Origin: Viola odorata
Lineage: Eukaryota; Streptophyta; Magnoliopsida; Malpighiales; Violaceae
DNA: 64,000 nt
Assembly (NCBI GenBank): GCA_963691705.1
Contig: OY829545.1
Span: forward strand, 60,167,179 to 60,231,178
Direction: 5' to 3'
Shown here: piece after piece, positions 10,644-22,775 of the stretch
Layout: every line of letters starts with the position of its first letter
Position numbering within the stretch: position 1 is the stretch's first letter
Notes under the pieces: model-generated
Databases searched by the model: none
Told to the model about the DNA's origin: nothing
What the model saw: only the letters and a program-made list of their open reading frames with translations
Translations under genes and position numbers: made by a program

Positions 10644-12971
10644 TTATAGAGGAGTTGTCGCATCATTTCTCTCCTGCTCCGGGACCCTATCCTTATGGAA
10701 ATCCTCGTCGGTTATATTCTGGGCCTTCTCCAAGTAGTACTGAGAAAGGTCGTTAATTCGGAAGGCTTCTGTCATGTAACATTTCATGAAAGCATCCGTC
10801 ATAAGTCCCGCTCCCTCCCGCATAAACCAACGACACTTCTCTGCAGAAAGATTGAGCTCTGCGGACAACTCCGCATTTCTACACCTTTCCGCCTCTAACT
10901 CGACATTAAGGGCAATGTTTCTAGCCTCTTCTTCAGAAAGACGCGTATTTAGAGCGACCCCTTTCTGTTTCTCATTGTCCAGGGAGAGTCTGGCATCCTC
11001 CGTTTCCTTCCTGGCAGCTGCTACAACGTCTAATAGTCCTTGACGCTCATTCATCAATTTGTCTATCTCTCCTTATTTTTCCGCTGTTATCTTCGCGTTA
11101 TCCTCATCCTAATAATAAAGATTTCAAAACGAAGAAAATAGGTGAGAACGGATGAGGTTTATACGCTCCTGACGATTCTTAGCCAAAAACACCTCTTTCT
11201 CCTCGATGTGACATTACGTGAGCCGCCAAAAGAGATGAAGAGATGAGGGTATTGTCATCACCCTAAGTCCTTGAAATCTGGAAGGCTTCCTCTCGAAAGG
11301 CACCCAAATTAACTTGATGGGTAACAGGCCCAGAAGGAGCGAACACACTTAAACTGACCATCAAACCAGAAGCGGCATTGTCTCTTTCCTCAGGAGGGGG
11401 AGATACAGGAACAAGAAATAAAGTAGCCGGAGAAGGAGGGCGACTAGAGGAACCTCCTATTTCATGTATAAAAGTCCCAATCACAGTGAACGCTTCAAAA
11501 TCAGGGCCCATCACATCTGAATGACAACCCATAGGGATAGAGGAAGAGTGAGGATGAGGGGACTCAACAAAAGGGTGAAAATCACCATCAACGTTAGTAC
11601 CCTGAGATGATTCAGGAAGTGGACCGTTTTCCACAGAAGCTCTTAGGGAAGAGTTAACACCGGAAGATATTTGACCGGCCGGGCTACTCTGAAGGTCATG
11701 CCGGGCCTTCTTTTTACGGTTCTCGAGAAAATTTGTGAAGGACATATTCTCGATAGGAGGGGAACGAGTGAAAGCAGTACTGGTTTCCTAAAGGAACAAA
11801 AACACACTGAGAAGATGGCAAGGGAATAAAGGAAAACGATAGGGACAACGAGTGAAAGTACCTGAGCAGATGTAGAAACTAGAGGAATTCCTGTGAGAGT
11901 TGTATCAGCAACTGTCACTTCTGAGGAAGTAGCACCCTGAGAAAGAGTAGAACGTACGTCGCCTATGTTTCTATTTCTCTTTTTCCTCACAACGCGTACT
12001 CGCAAGGAAGGCGCTTGAGTAGTGTCAAGGGTAGCAACAACCTCCTGAGAGGACGGTGGGACCAAATTAATAGTAGTAGCCCCTCCTTCAGAAGGTGCAG
12101 CAACGGTAGCAGCGGCAGCAACGACGACTTTTTCTCTTTGCTTTTGGGCCCTTCTTTTTTCTTCTTCTTATATATTCTGGTTCCCAACCGGGCGGAGGCA
12201 CTGCATATTCATGAAATAATGTCAGTGTTAGTACTTCTTTGAAATATAAAGAAAATGGGTTAAATACTCACCAACTTTACACGCGTGAATATCCACCCCA
12301 TTGGCCACATCACGGGTATCGACACTAAATTCCAGTTGGAGTAGTTTCTGTAGCCAACCGTCCTCTGGAGAAGAAAGTGGTTTTCTACTACCCTAGGCAT
12401 CGTCCTTAATCTCATGATTAAAACCCGTCCTCCACCAGGGACTGGGTAGGTCAACAACAAAAAATCCCTCTTTCCAACCGGAAATGGAAGACTCGAGGTG
12501 TATGAGTTTCCAAGTGAACGGTTTTAATGACTCATCATCGTAACGGGGTGCTATTGCTATTACCCCTCTACGGGAATACAGTTGAAAAAGATTTTAAAGT
12601 AACAAAATAGAAGGAGACTCAATTCCTTTAAATCTACATAATGATATGAAAGCATAGACAACGTAGAACGCGTTGGGACTCAGTTGGGCAGGGTTTAAGT
12701 CAAATTGGGCTAACAATTCTTCTACTAATGGGTTGAGAGGAAGCCGAAACCCGTAATTGAACATTTTGGCATACAATATCCTACTATTATTGGGTAATTC
12801 GCTGTTAAGGCGAAAAGACTCAGAAGCAACCCGAATCGTGCAACCAGCAGGAAATCATGCATTGAATTCATCTAACCCCTACTGGAGTATGGGCAAAGAA
12901 TAAAGAGAAGTTGGGGTATTTTCAATCTTTTCTTCTCTAATGAATTTTTTAGAACGACGAGTTTTCGCCAT
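10644..12971 (-). pseudogene. aORF1 of element F (decayed)
   Basis: Starts MAKTRRSKKFIREEK at 12971, matching the aORF1 start of A and E. Recognisable pieces on the minus strand are YAKMFNYGFRLPLNP and LNPAQLSPNAFYVVYAF near 12594-12776 (Transposase_28-like domain), a Ser/Pro-rich linker at 11263-12187, and a long coiled coil at 10644-11057 rich in Glu, Ala and Leu. Several stops and frame changes interrupt it, for example after SLPILQ near 12879 and before the coiled coil. Function of the intact protein is unknown; orientation is opposite to the LTR. Confidence 0.75.
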
Positions 12972-13647
12972 GATTAAACACAGATAAGAAATTAGAAAGA
13001 GAAAAAGAAATAAGTGTACCTTCGTCAAAAAATGCCAGGAATCCCAGACAAAGGAGAAAGAACAATGCAAGTTGCTCTCGGAAATGGTATTGTGTAGGAA
13101 AAGAGATAAAAAAGAAAAGAGGAGGCGCGGAGAATGTTATATATAACCCTAAAGGGGTTAAGAGAAGCGACCAGTGGGCAATCAACACATGGCAAAGTGG
13201 TGTGTTTGAAAGAAACGATACACGCGAGGGATGTAACCTTTGAAAATGGGAAGACACTTCAGTCCTCGCTACTCCCTAGGAGGCGCCTGCTTCAAACGTC
13301 TCACAAAAAGAAAGACACGTTTCCTTTCTCATCATGACTTCTTCAATCGCATTAATGAGGGGATCTCTAGCATTTAATGCTTTGAAAAGCAATGCCAACT
13401 TTAACACGTGATCGCAGAAAAAGCCTAAGGAAACATCAGATATAACGTTATGATAACAAGTAAGTGTTAATAGACATGATCAGCATTAATGATAAAATAC
13501 ACCAAGACTCAAGATCTACAAAGAGACAATAACGGTTTCGCAGCATGTGCGTTATTACAAACAAATAACGTTAAATGATCCTACGGCACAATCTATTGAA
13601 AAATAAAGGATAAAACAAACAAGGATGAAATCAAGCTCGAGACAGAT

Positions 13648-15766
13648 TTATAAGTCCCTGGTGGCATTTGAATCGTCCGACAATGGGAACCGCCGAGCGC
13701 CATCGCCATCACCTGTATCCTCCTCCCCTAGAGAAAGTTGGCCTTCTTTACTTCCATCAATTTTATCCATCATTGCAGAAGTATAATCGGCAATCTTAGT
13801 TGGATCGAAAGAACTACTCCCATGGTAATCTGCAAAACCAGAATTAAAGGCCTGCATGGCATTCTTCTTCCACCACTCTATCTTTAACGGAACCTTGGAA
13901 AGCTCCTCGTCTCGAGCTAATATTTCTTCATGAAGGAGAAAGTTCTTCTTCCTTTCTGTCACTAACTCTGCCTCCAAAACCTCGATTTTTGCTTTCCCTT
14001 TGGATTTCTCTCTACTCAACTCCTTTTGCGTTTCATTTTGGAGTTGCGTTATCAACTTCACTTGGCTTAACCCTTGGTCAAGTTGCACCTTTTGAGCACA
14101 CATCGCATTGGAAAAATCCCGCAACTGGCTGTCATAAGCCTCGACAGCATAGTCCAGATAATGAAAGGCGTCTAAAGAATCATTCATAACGAGCGCATAT
14201 CGAGCCTTTTGAGAAAGTTGTAGAAACCTTTCTCTTTCTTCAGAAAACTTATCATCTTGACTATCAAAGATGGCATTAATTCATCTCCCGAGAAAGGGTC
14301 TAACACTCCTACAGCGCGAAGACCATCGATTCCAAGCCCTGCCAAGTCTAGACAATATGACGGGACCCCCTTAGGGCCTTGGGAAGAGAGATTGACCATT
14401 AAGGCCGAAGAAGAACCTTTACAACCTGCTCCAGTAACAGAAGTGAAAAATAACCGTTGAGGGGCCTTGGGCGACGGCTTAGGAAGCGAACTCACATGGG
14501 AAGTCGTTGTCGCCACATCTGGAATACAACAAGAAATAGGAGAGTCGAGGGCGTTAACCGGCAGAAGTAAATCTGCCGCCGACGGAACTTCAGTGGCAGT
14601 TAGAGGAACGACGGTTGACGCCTCAGCAACCTTGGTCGTTTGAGAAGTACTTGCCACAGTAGAAATGTCAACCCTTATGGTAGGGACCTCATCAGCATTT
14701 CCAGAAGAAATCTCAATAGCCTGCCCATCTTTCTCTACTCTGAGTTTCTTTCGTTGAGTTGGGGAAGTAGGACGAAGATCTGTTTTAGTATCCATATTCT
14801 CGCTATCGCTGTAAATTATCCTAGTTATGGGAGGGCCCAAATTTACTCCTCTGCCCCGAACTGGTAACCAATTTTTGAGAAAACGAGAGGCTTGAGTAAA
14901 AATACCCCGCCCTCTTCCTGCGACTGTCTTAGTTCTCCTCTTCTTTAACGGAACACTTAGACGGTCCGAGCCCCCAGGTGGTGGAGAAGTTGGCAGCGTT
15001 TGGAGCAGCACCACGTTCAAGGGAGCGTTATTCCCTCCAGATGATTGACCCTCAGTGTTTTCTGCCAATGAACTATGTTACAACAACAAGCAAATCAAAG
15101 CAATAACGCGAAAAGAGAAAAACTCACCCGTAACGCACTCTTCCAGGTGCCTGTACAAAGCAAACTCTCGAATATGGAAGGACGTATCTATCCCTAGCAG
15201 GGCGTTAGCCTGAGCCAACTCGTCTCTAGACAACACTACTAGTTTTACCCAGACAACACTAGTAATCTCCCGATTAAAACCCCCGCGCCACAAACGGGAA
15301 GGCAGTTCGATAATGAAGAAACCGCTCTTTCAATCAGCCACAGTCTCCTCAAAACCCTAAAACTTCTGCCAAAACGACTGCACGAAGAAAGGCATAAATC
15401 GACGGACGGAGTAAAGATGCCCTTCATCTCGCAAGCACGAAGAAAGGCATAAATCCCACACCAGGTGAAAGGAGTTATCTGAGCTGGATTAATATCATAT
15501 CATCGCAAAACTTTCTCTACAGAAGTATGAACTGGGAAACGAAAGCCATAAAGGAACATCTTAAAGTAAACCATTCTATAGTTTCCCCATAATGGATCAT
15601 GAAGCCACAAACCATCCTCAGGAACGATAATGGAATAATTAGGGGGAAAAGAGATACCATGACTCTCTAATTCAACCTTCAAAATCGTTTCACAAGAAAA
15701 AATACTAGGTGTTTTATCGACTTATAGATCTAAAGGTCTCTGAAAACCCCTAGGAACTCTAGTCAT
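13648..15766 (-). pseudogene. aORF2 of element F
   Basis: Exon 1 begins at an ATG at 15766-15764 (MTRVPRGFQRPLDL, then a stop) and goes on with VYFKMFLYGFRFPVH, the domain shared with aORF2 of A, D and E. The intron donor GTGAGT near 15125 and the acceptor near 15068 sit exactly as in A and E. Exon 2 (about 14184-15068) starts at ENTEGQSSGGNNAPLNV and is Ser/Pro-rich. The C-terminal coiled coil (13648-14187) has SREKSKGKAKIEVLEAEL and KIEWWKKNAMQAF. A stop and frame change near 14184 and stops in exon 1 break it. The long surviving frames suggest slow decay. Confidence 0.78.
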
Positions 15767-16218
15767 ACGTATAACGAACCAGCGAAAAGAAAATTTGAAA
15801 AAGATGGAGTGAAATACCTTGAAAGAAAAGAATTACAGGCGAGCCAGTGGTGGACGGAGAATGAGCAAGAAATTCTTCGTGATAAAGCAGAACAAAAAGA
15901 AAAAAGGAAATTTGAAATGAGGGCAAAAAGAGTAAGGAAGAGAAAGTAGTCTCCTCTTAAAGGACTAAGTGCCACCACAATAATTGAGCAACCAATCATA
16001 TGAAGACGCGTGTAGAAAGGAAGAAGCCACGTGGAATCATATTAAAGAAGAATTTAAGACCAAGCAGTTACTCGTTATGTCTTTTCAAGGAGCGAGTCAA
16101 ACGGTTACAAAATGACTAACGCGTTCTCGTTAAGTATTAAAGAATTTGGGAAGAAAACGCAAAAACAGTAACAAAGGATAGTTGCAAATAGTTCATAAAG
16201 CCATACGGCATCTACAGA

Positions 16219-16710
16219 TTATATAACGGGCAGGTTAATCTTCTTCAAGAAGACTGGAAGGCACAAAGAAGTCTTTCCAATCCGACGACGGCAATTCAAT
16301 GTCAAGAAGAGAAAAAGGCTTTTCAGATGCCCTTTCACCATCACATTAAAATCTCTCCAATTGGAAGAGGCTGGAATATCGGGACCGTCATAGCCGATTG
16401 GGGGAACCTCTCTGGATAAAAGACGCTCAGCCTGAAGAAACAATGTACCATCACCAGTCACGAATTCCTTTTCAGCAACAATGGGTGAATCGGAAAGTGA
16501 AGGATTGCATGAAACATCAGAAATCCTAGAGGCTTCATCTACCTGTTTCCAAAAACCCTTTTGCTTTGTGGATCGGTATTTCCTCGTGAACAGTCTTAGT
16601 TTCCTAACTGAAACTGTGGAGGGGATTGGTAGAAGAAGTTCATTGCGATCACCAGAAGAAGGATTATTAAATAAATCATTTGGGCTTATGAAACAATTTG
16701 AGTCGGCCAT
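16219..16710 (-). CDS. aORF3 of element F
   Basis: 163-residue frame starting MADSNCFISPNDLF; the MADS start matches aORF3 in A, D and E, which begin MADSYLLD. It has the basic cluster RKYRSTKQKGFWKQ in the middle, at the place of the arginine-rich stretch of the others. Outside the first residues and this charge pattern, similarity is weak, so assignment also rests on position between aORF2 and aORF4. A conserved TATTAAATGGG-type sequence lies upstream near 16780. Function unknown. Confidence 0.6.
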   Translation of the reverse strand: MADSNCFISPNDLFNNPSSGDRNELLLPIPSTVSVRKLRLFTRKYRSTKQKGFWKQVDEASRISDVSCNPSLSDSPIVAEKEFVTGDGTLFLQAERLLSREVPPIGYDGPDIPASSNWRDFNVMVKGHLKSLFLFLTLNCRRRIGKTSLCLPVFLKKINLPVI

Positions 16711-17194
16711 GGTGTAAAATGAAAATAATTGCAGAAATGAGCGAAGAAGAACATAAACAGAAAAGAGGGAAAAATCCCATTTAATAGTCATGCAAAAAGG
16801 CAACCTTGTCTTTTCGCATGCTTTCAGAGGATAGTTAATACAACGTCAGACGGGTGATCATAATTGCAGAGATCGATCTAGCGTGATCGCACCCGTTGAA
16901 GGTTCGGGTTAATGAAGAGGCATCGAAAAAACCGCTAAATTGGTTGACATTAAAAAAGCGGCGCGAGATTAATGCAAGAAGCGGTTAAATGGAATATTTA
17001 TCATCATTGGGCATACTCGTCTTCAGATTAGCCAAAGCCAACCTCAATTGAAGCAAGATTCAGGCATCACTAAGGCAACATATCTCACAAACAAGAAGAA
17101 AAGGAAAGCCATTTTTATTTATTTATGGTCTAAATGGCCTAAGCGCGTACAGCAAAAGCATAAAAAGAAAAGGCAGAATGACGACGGCCGGTGG

Positions 17195-17578
17195 TCAAGC
17201 ATGGGACCCAGCATCGTCATCCTCTAGCAGAGTGGGAATCTCTCTCAGGGCATCAGCCATGGAGGTCAACTTAGAGGAAGAAACCCTCATGCCCTTCAGA
17301 CAACACCCCAACAGATCTTTCCTCTGCTGCAGCATGGTGATGACCACCACCTGGATTCGGGAGACGGTGGCGGCCAACTTAGATACGCTCTCCAGAGGAC
17401 TAAAATCCTCTATAGAAGCAACTCTTTGCCTAGACCGCAGGGGGGTCATCATCCCCTGCAGTTCCAGAATGTCCTTAGAGGTTTTGGTTAGCATATTTTC
17501 CAGAAAGCCAACATCGGCCTGGTTGAGATTTTTCAGAGTGTGAGCTTTTGAGATCAAGAAGTTCTTAAGATCATCTAT
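17195..17578 (-). pseudogene. aORF4 of element F (start codon changed)
   Basis: Encodes HTLKNLNQADVGFLENM, DILELQGMMTPL, ESVSKLAATVSRIQVV and MLQQRKDLLGCCLKGMR, closely matching aORF4 of E and D along its whole length. The expected start codon at 17578-17576 reads ATA. The rest is open to the stop at 17195. The protein is short (about 125 residues), mostly helical with a Leu/Ile heptad pattern, and has no recognised domain. A TATA-like TATAAATTAA precedes it near 17640. Confidence 0.8.
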
Positions 17579-17778
17579 GCTAAAAAAGTCAAGAGGAGTG
17601 CAGGAAAGGTGAAAAAATCAGCGCAACAAATAAATTAATTTATAAGCCCCAAGGAATGATGATGCGAAAGAACGCGTTATCAAGTCACCTCGTTATCTTG
17701 AAGATCATTAGGCAGACAAGGCCGAAAAGGAAGCGGCAGCCCTTGGTAAACACTCGGGCTTATTTTCGGTTGGGCTTA

Positions 17779-18303
17779 TGATAACTATAAATGAGACTTT
17801 GAGGGCGTTATCATCCACAAACCCCATGAGAGGGACAGGAGTACTGTAGCTCTGTAGCTGTCGGCAGGATCACTGTGGCCATCACCTCATACGAGGATCT
17901 AGGGATGGTCAACATCAGCAGGGGGGTCTGCATCAACATGGCGTTATCCCATCCCTAGATAACGCGTAACGATAACGCGCTTCATTAACGGGGAATTTCA
18001 GCCCCCTGTCAAACCCGTTATCATCCTTAAATAACGGGATTTTCCCAGGAACACTCAGTTTTATGCCTATAAATACCCCTAAGATCAGGGAGAAAGGTAA
18101 GCCTAGGATTGCTGGCCAAAACTCTGCTATTCTGACTACCCTTACTGACTTAAGCATTGGAGTGTATACGCCGAAGACCCCCTCCGGCGCTTACAGGTAC
18201 ATCGGACGGTGGTGAACAACAACCCCAGGAAGCCATCTTCCCTTTCTTGCCTTCTAATAGGAGTCCGAATCTTATCAAATTTACAGGAGTCCGAATCTTA
18301 TCA
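17779..18303 (+). repeat. LTR of element F
   Basis: Plus-orientation LTR starting TGATAACTATAAATGAG after a GGGCTTA tract, as in the LTRs at 29181 and 63224. A TATA box (CTATAAATA) lies at 18067-18075, followed by the shared GACTTAAGCAT.GGAGTGT block and a CCTCCGGCGCTT block. The 3' end is ambiguous: AGGAGTCCGAATCTTATCA occurs at 18259-18277 and again at 18285-18303, a 26-bp duplication. GATAACG motifs are frequent upstream of the TATA box. Confidence 0.85.
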
Positions 18304-18650
18304 GCCAACAGGTGAGCCTTGATATACACATTTGCATACAAATATATATATATATACATATAATAATAATATTAAACATATAATAATGATAAAGATTGAA
18401 GTCGTGTTCTCATCTTTAAATAATGAAGGCCCTGGTCCAAGAAAGAGAGAGGCATTCATTAAATGATGAAGGCCATGGTCCCAGAAAGAGAGATCTCTCT
18501 CCCGTCCTCTGTACCACCTCTTCCTTTAATAGGTGAATTGAGACAAGTGTCTGCTTAGTGATAAAGTACAAGAATGTCTTTAGGGCAAAGTACTAAAATT
18601 CCCCTACTATTTATTTATGGATTATCATACCTCAAACAAGGGCAATAAGT
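18304..18650. other. AT-rich spacer with small repeats
   Basis: Holds a short TA dinucleotide run (about 18343-18360) and two copies of a roughly 34-bp sequence with GATGAAGGCC or AATGAAGGCC and AGAAAGAGAGA at about 18418 and 18460. The sequence AATAAGT at 18644-18650 may be the left target duplication of the next element. No gene was seen. Confidence 0.5.
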
Positions 18651-18659
18651 AGGGATAAA

Positions 18660-18852
18660 TCAAAAATGAGTCCTTAAAGTCTAATTGATTGTCTTATTTC
18701 AGGCCTCTATTTTTTTCGCGTTATAAAACCCCCTCTACTTCAATCGAATGATTTATTTCATCCCTCACCCTAACGCCATCCACATTTTCTGTCAGTTTGC
18801 TTACGTGTCGTGCCACGTCACCGACTGCTGACGTGTCACGCCACGTAGGCAG
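18660..18852 (+). repeat. Left terminal inverted repeat
   Basis: Begins TCAAAAATGAGTCC and passes through TTCGCGTTATAAAACCCCC, CTAACGCCATCCA and CTTACGTGTCGTGCC. All recur in reverse complement at 27954-28158 with few mismatches. The right copy has an extra short segment near its inner end. Confidence 0.88.
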
Positions 18853-19332
18853 AAACTAACCGGGTCGAGCTCGAAACGGGTCGCAAAATTGGGCTACCAG
18901 ATTTTGCGTGAAACGACGCCGTTTCATTCCTTTCTTTTCTTCTACTTTTCTTTCTCTCTTCTATGATTCTACGACATCATCTTCTCTTTTATTTTTTTCT
19001 TTTCTTTTACGACAACATCATTCTTTTTCTTTCCTTGTCAAATGAGACAAGCTCACTCTCCTCTCTTTTTCTTTCTTCTCTTCTGGATTTGGATTGGATT
19101 TTTGGTTTGGTTTGATTAGATGATAGTTGGAGCCTTGATGGGTGGAAGGCTTACGGTGGCGGATCGGGTTTGGTGAGGAGAGGGTTGATTTCGGGTCGGA
19201 TTTAGTTGGTAATGGATAGGGTGGAGGATTGGTGTTGATAGCGGTTGGGTTCGGTGGTTATGGGCGGAGTTTGTGGTGACTGTTTGGATTTTGGTGGTTC
19301 GTACGGTGGTTTCAGGTGGAGGCTACGGTGGT

Positions 19333-21053
19333 TGATAGCTTGTATTTATGCATGATTTTTCCTCCATTATTCCATTGATTTAAGGCATGATTCTGCTAAT
19401 ATACCATTGTTTTCATCACTATTGCAGATCTTGGCCTAGAAAGGGAGTTTATGCGAAAACACACATTTTATGAGGACTTTTATGCGAATTCGAGCTTCAA
19501 GACCAAAGTCGAGGTCCTGACACCAGGATAGGATTCAAGGTCCCGACGAGAATTCTCTATTCGAGACCCCGAAGGGTGAAGAACGACATTTCCACGTGTC
19601 CTCTTGGTGAAGCTTCCACGTGTCCCCTCCAACACTTTTCAGAGAATTCTGCACAAGTCCCAAAGTTTATCTCCATCTCTCCAAGTCAGTCCTTGAGTCT
19701 GCTAAAGCCTGCTCTCAATCTACCAAAGCTGGGCAAACCCGACTTCTGCCACCAGCTTTGTGCTTTTCTGTTTTGTGCTTTATGAGCATGTTTGCTTTGT
19801 GTAAGGCTTTCCTTAAATAAATTTTGTCCCCTAGTTGGGCTGGAAGATATTTTGTTCTTGTAATTTCTAGGTTAAATAGGACTTCTAGGATAGATAGAAG
19901 GTGTGGAGGTATTAGAATTAATCTACATACTCTTAGACTTCTCTCTAGTTTTATCTCTCTAGTTCTTATTAGCATTCTTCTCCTTAGCCGTCGGGCTTGA
20001 AGCGTTTTGGTAGAAATTTTGAGCATTTGCTCCGGCCTTTAGTAATCAAGTTTTCTTCCCTTAAACCTATTTCTTTACTTATTATGTTCTTTATATTTAT
20101 GATTTATTTCTCTTCAAGCATGAGTAGCTAAATCCTTAATTCTTAGCAAAGGTAATTCAAGGGTTGCAAGGGTAGATTCGAGGCCTAAACGTGCTTAATA
20201 TACTCTTACTGCCATATTCAATTGCTTATCATTTTAATTATATTTTCACTTGGGATAATTAGAGGCTTGATCAACTGATAATTTTCTTGTATGATTGTTG
20301 TCGTCCATGTGATGGGAACATGTCAGAAAGTTGCATGGTACAAGTAGGCACCTAGTCTAGGGGTCATCGTGTCGAAATGGTCTCGCCTAGCTAGGGTGAG
20401 TAGTTGATTAGGGCGGGGTCACGAGCCTTACAAACTGAGGGACCTACAACTCTAGATGTGTATTTTCTTATCTTCATGAGCAGCCTGAGTATTGCCCATC
20501 GGCATTCGTGCCTGGAGGGATGGCGGGCTGTCAAGACTACCTCATATGTGGAAACGGGGGGTAGTTTCTCTTAAGAGGAAAGTAGGGGATATCCAAGGAA
20601 TCTGGTCCCTATGTCACATCTATGTCACTTGAATAGAATATCTTTGCGCTGATGATGATCGAGCCCTCGAATGCAACCCAAGAATACCCTTTGCTAAGAT
20701 CTTTCTCTCTATTTGACTTACTGTGTTTACTTGTCTCTCTGCTTTATTGTTCTAGCCTTGTTCGTTGATTTGCCATCTTTTACCTTTCGGGACCCCGATT
20801 CAAGTTTCACTATCAAGGTCCCGATTATTGCTTTCATAGTTAGAATTGTTAGCTCCGAATCACTCTTGGCTAACTTGATTAGTCAACTAAAACCCCCCTT
20901 ATTTGTTACATTTTTGTGCTTTTGTTCTGTGTTTTAATTCAAGACCTTGAATCAGTCTCTCTCAATCCTTGTGTTCTACCCTGACTACCACTGTACACAT
21001 ATCAATTATGCACATATATTCAGGCATTATAAATTGTATTTGAGTGACAATCA
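19333..21053 (+). repeat. Athila 5' LTR
   Basis: Starts TGATAGCTTGTATT and ends GTGACAATCA. It pairs with 25873-27560 along its full length; differences are substitutions and small indels, including extra bases in this copy near 20025 and 20615. Short ORFs here (for example near 19576-19820) are non-coding artefacts that recur in the other LTR. Confidence 0.93.
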
Positions 21054-21056
21054 AAT

Positions 21057-21074
21057 TGGCGTCGTTGTCGGGGA
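21057..21074 (+). other. Athila primer binding site
   Basis: TGGCGTCGTTGTCGGGGA follows three bases after the 5' LTR. It resembles the TGGCGCCGTTGCCGGGGA site common in Athila-type elements, with two C to T changes. Confidence 0.85.
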
Positions 21075-21107
21075 TTGTTTCAAGACTGATTTCTTTCTCT
21101 TGTTTGT

Positions 21108-22653
21108 ATGACCAGGAGATCTGCACCAGACCTACTACCCCTTGATCACGAGCTCACTAGGACAGAAAAAGAGGACATCGAAGACTAGCACAAGGATCTC
21201 CCACCCATTGTCCTGCCCTAGATAGGAACCTTTTCACCCTGGATGATCTCGATAATCGAGACCTCGACGACATACCACCTGTCCACCCAGACGGACTTGA
21301 AATGGAAGATCGAGGCCCTGAAGGGAACGATGTTCCACCAATAATCCAGACTATTGATGAATTCAATGCTGCCCCCGAGGCCCCGACCAGTTGTATCCTC
21401 TGGCCAGTAGTCCCGAATGACTGGGCACTCAAATCTGCCGTCATGCACCATCTACCCCTCTATTGAGGGTTTGCCAAAGAGAACCCCCACCGCCATCTCC
21501 AACAATTGCATTCCATTTACGATGCCATGAAGCCACACAATGTTAGTATTGAGCATGCCAAACTCCGCGCCTTCATGTGGTCCTTAAGGATGATGCCCTC
21601 GATTGGTTTTACGACTTGCGTCCTCAATCTATCAATTCGTAGGCTGAAATATCCAAAGCCTTCACGGATAAATATTACCCGGTGTCCATCGCCATGGTAA
21701 CTCGCAAGCAACTAGTGTTTATTCTCCAAAAGGACACGAAAGACCTCGAGCAGTACTACGAATGCTTTAAGAAGATGCAGGCCTTGTGCCCTTCACATAA
21801 CCTCTCCGAGCATGCCCTCATCCAGTATTTCTATGAAGGACTCAAGGCCCGTGACAAGGCCTTGCTCAACGCCGCTGCAAACGGTTCCATCACTAGACTC
21901 ACTCCCGCTGCCGCCAAAGACACCATCGAGCTTATGTCAAAAAACAACGCCCCTCTCAAAAATTCCACCAGCAATCAGGACGTTCGCTCATTAGCCATAA
22001 AAAACCATCTAGCGGCCATCACTGGTATGCTTCAGAATATGGCATCGGAACACCCAGTCCAAGTCAAGGCCTGTCAATTTTGTCAACTATCAGATCACCC
22101 CACGGACTCCTGTCCATTCATTCCAGAAGAGATGCCTGTCAATGCTATGGGAGGATTCAATGCCCCATATGGCCACAACAACAACCAAGGATGGAAACAA
22201 CCTAATTACGGATAGAACAACTGTCAACAGTCAGGACCTCGACAACAACAACAGAACCCCTATGGCAATCACCCTCCTCCCTACAACATGCAGAACTTCA
22301 TGCCTAGGCCTGCGTATCACAACAACCAGTACCAATATCAGCCCCCTCAAGATTAGACTTTTTTCGGGGCCCAGAATGACGAAACCGCCAATGATAAGAA
22401 AAAAATCACAGATCTTGAGAAACAAATAAGCATCATGATGACTGAGATGAAAGAACTAAAGAATAGAGGTAGGCTGCCTGGGCAAATGGAGGCCAACCCG
22501 AAGCACAATGTATATGCCATGACACTCCGCAGTGGCACTCAACTGCCCTCATGTGTACATCCACATCGAGGCCTAGATGCTGAAATACCTGAGCCTCCGA
22601 TCCAGACCTCGACAAAGAACAAGCCGTCGAGCCCCCGTTCCCTCAACGGCTAG
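21108..22653 (+). pseudogene. Athila Gag (decayed)
   Basis: The leader frame starts MTRRSAPDLLPLDHEL at 21108 and hits a stop at 21186. The main gag core is open at 21682-22215: TRKQLVFILQKDTKDLEQYY and YFYEGLKARDKALLNAA are typical of Athila gag. A zinc-knuckle-like CQFCQLSDHPTDSC follows. After a stop at 22213 (probably from a Trp codon) the same frame continues through an Asn/Gln/Pro-rich tract to NVYAMTLRSGT, a conserved gag-end motif, and ends at 22653. Further stops (about 22354) and at least one frame change upstream of 21682 disable it. Confidence 0.85.
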
Positions 22654-22775
22654 TCAAGCCCCCGAAGAATGGGGAGGATCGTGAGATTTTTGATATGTTT
22701 ACTAAAGTACATATTAACATCCCTTTGCTGCAGGCTATCAAAAATGTTCCTCGTTATGCTAAATTTTAAAAAAAA

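Larger units (their letters stand above)
10441..18303 (+). mobile_element. Element F: 3' part of a Tat-type Gypsy element
   Basis: Contains the four antisense genes on the minus strand in the same order as elements A and E, then a plus-strand LTR. No gag, protease, reverse transcriptase or integrase precedes it, so only the 3' portion is here. The left edge is uncertain; homology is clear only from the C-terminal part of aORF1 at 10644. F is clearly diverged from A, D and E at protein level, so it is an older or different family member. Confidence 0.75.

Noticed and set aside
19576..20026. ORFs in both strands of the Athila LTR, repeated near 26136-26575
   Set aside because: They repeat because the LTRs repeat, have no domain features, and lie in U3/R sequence.
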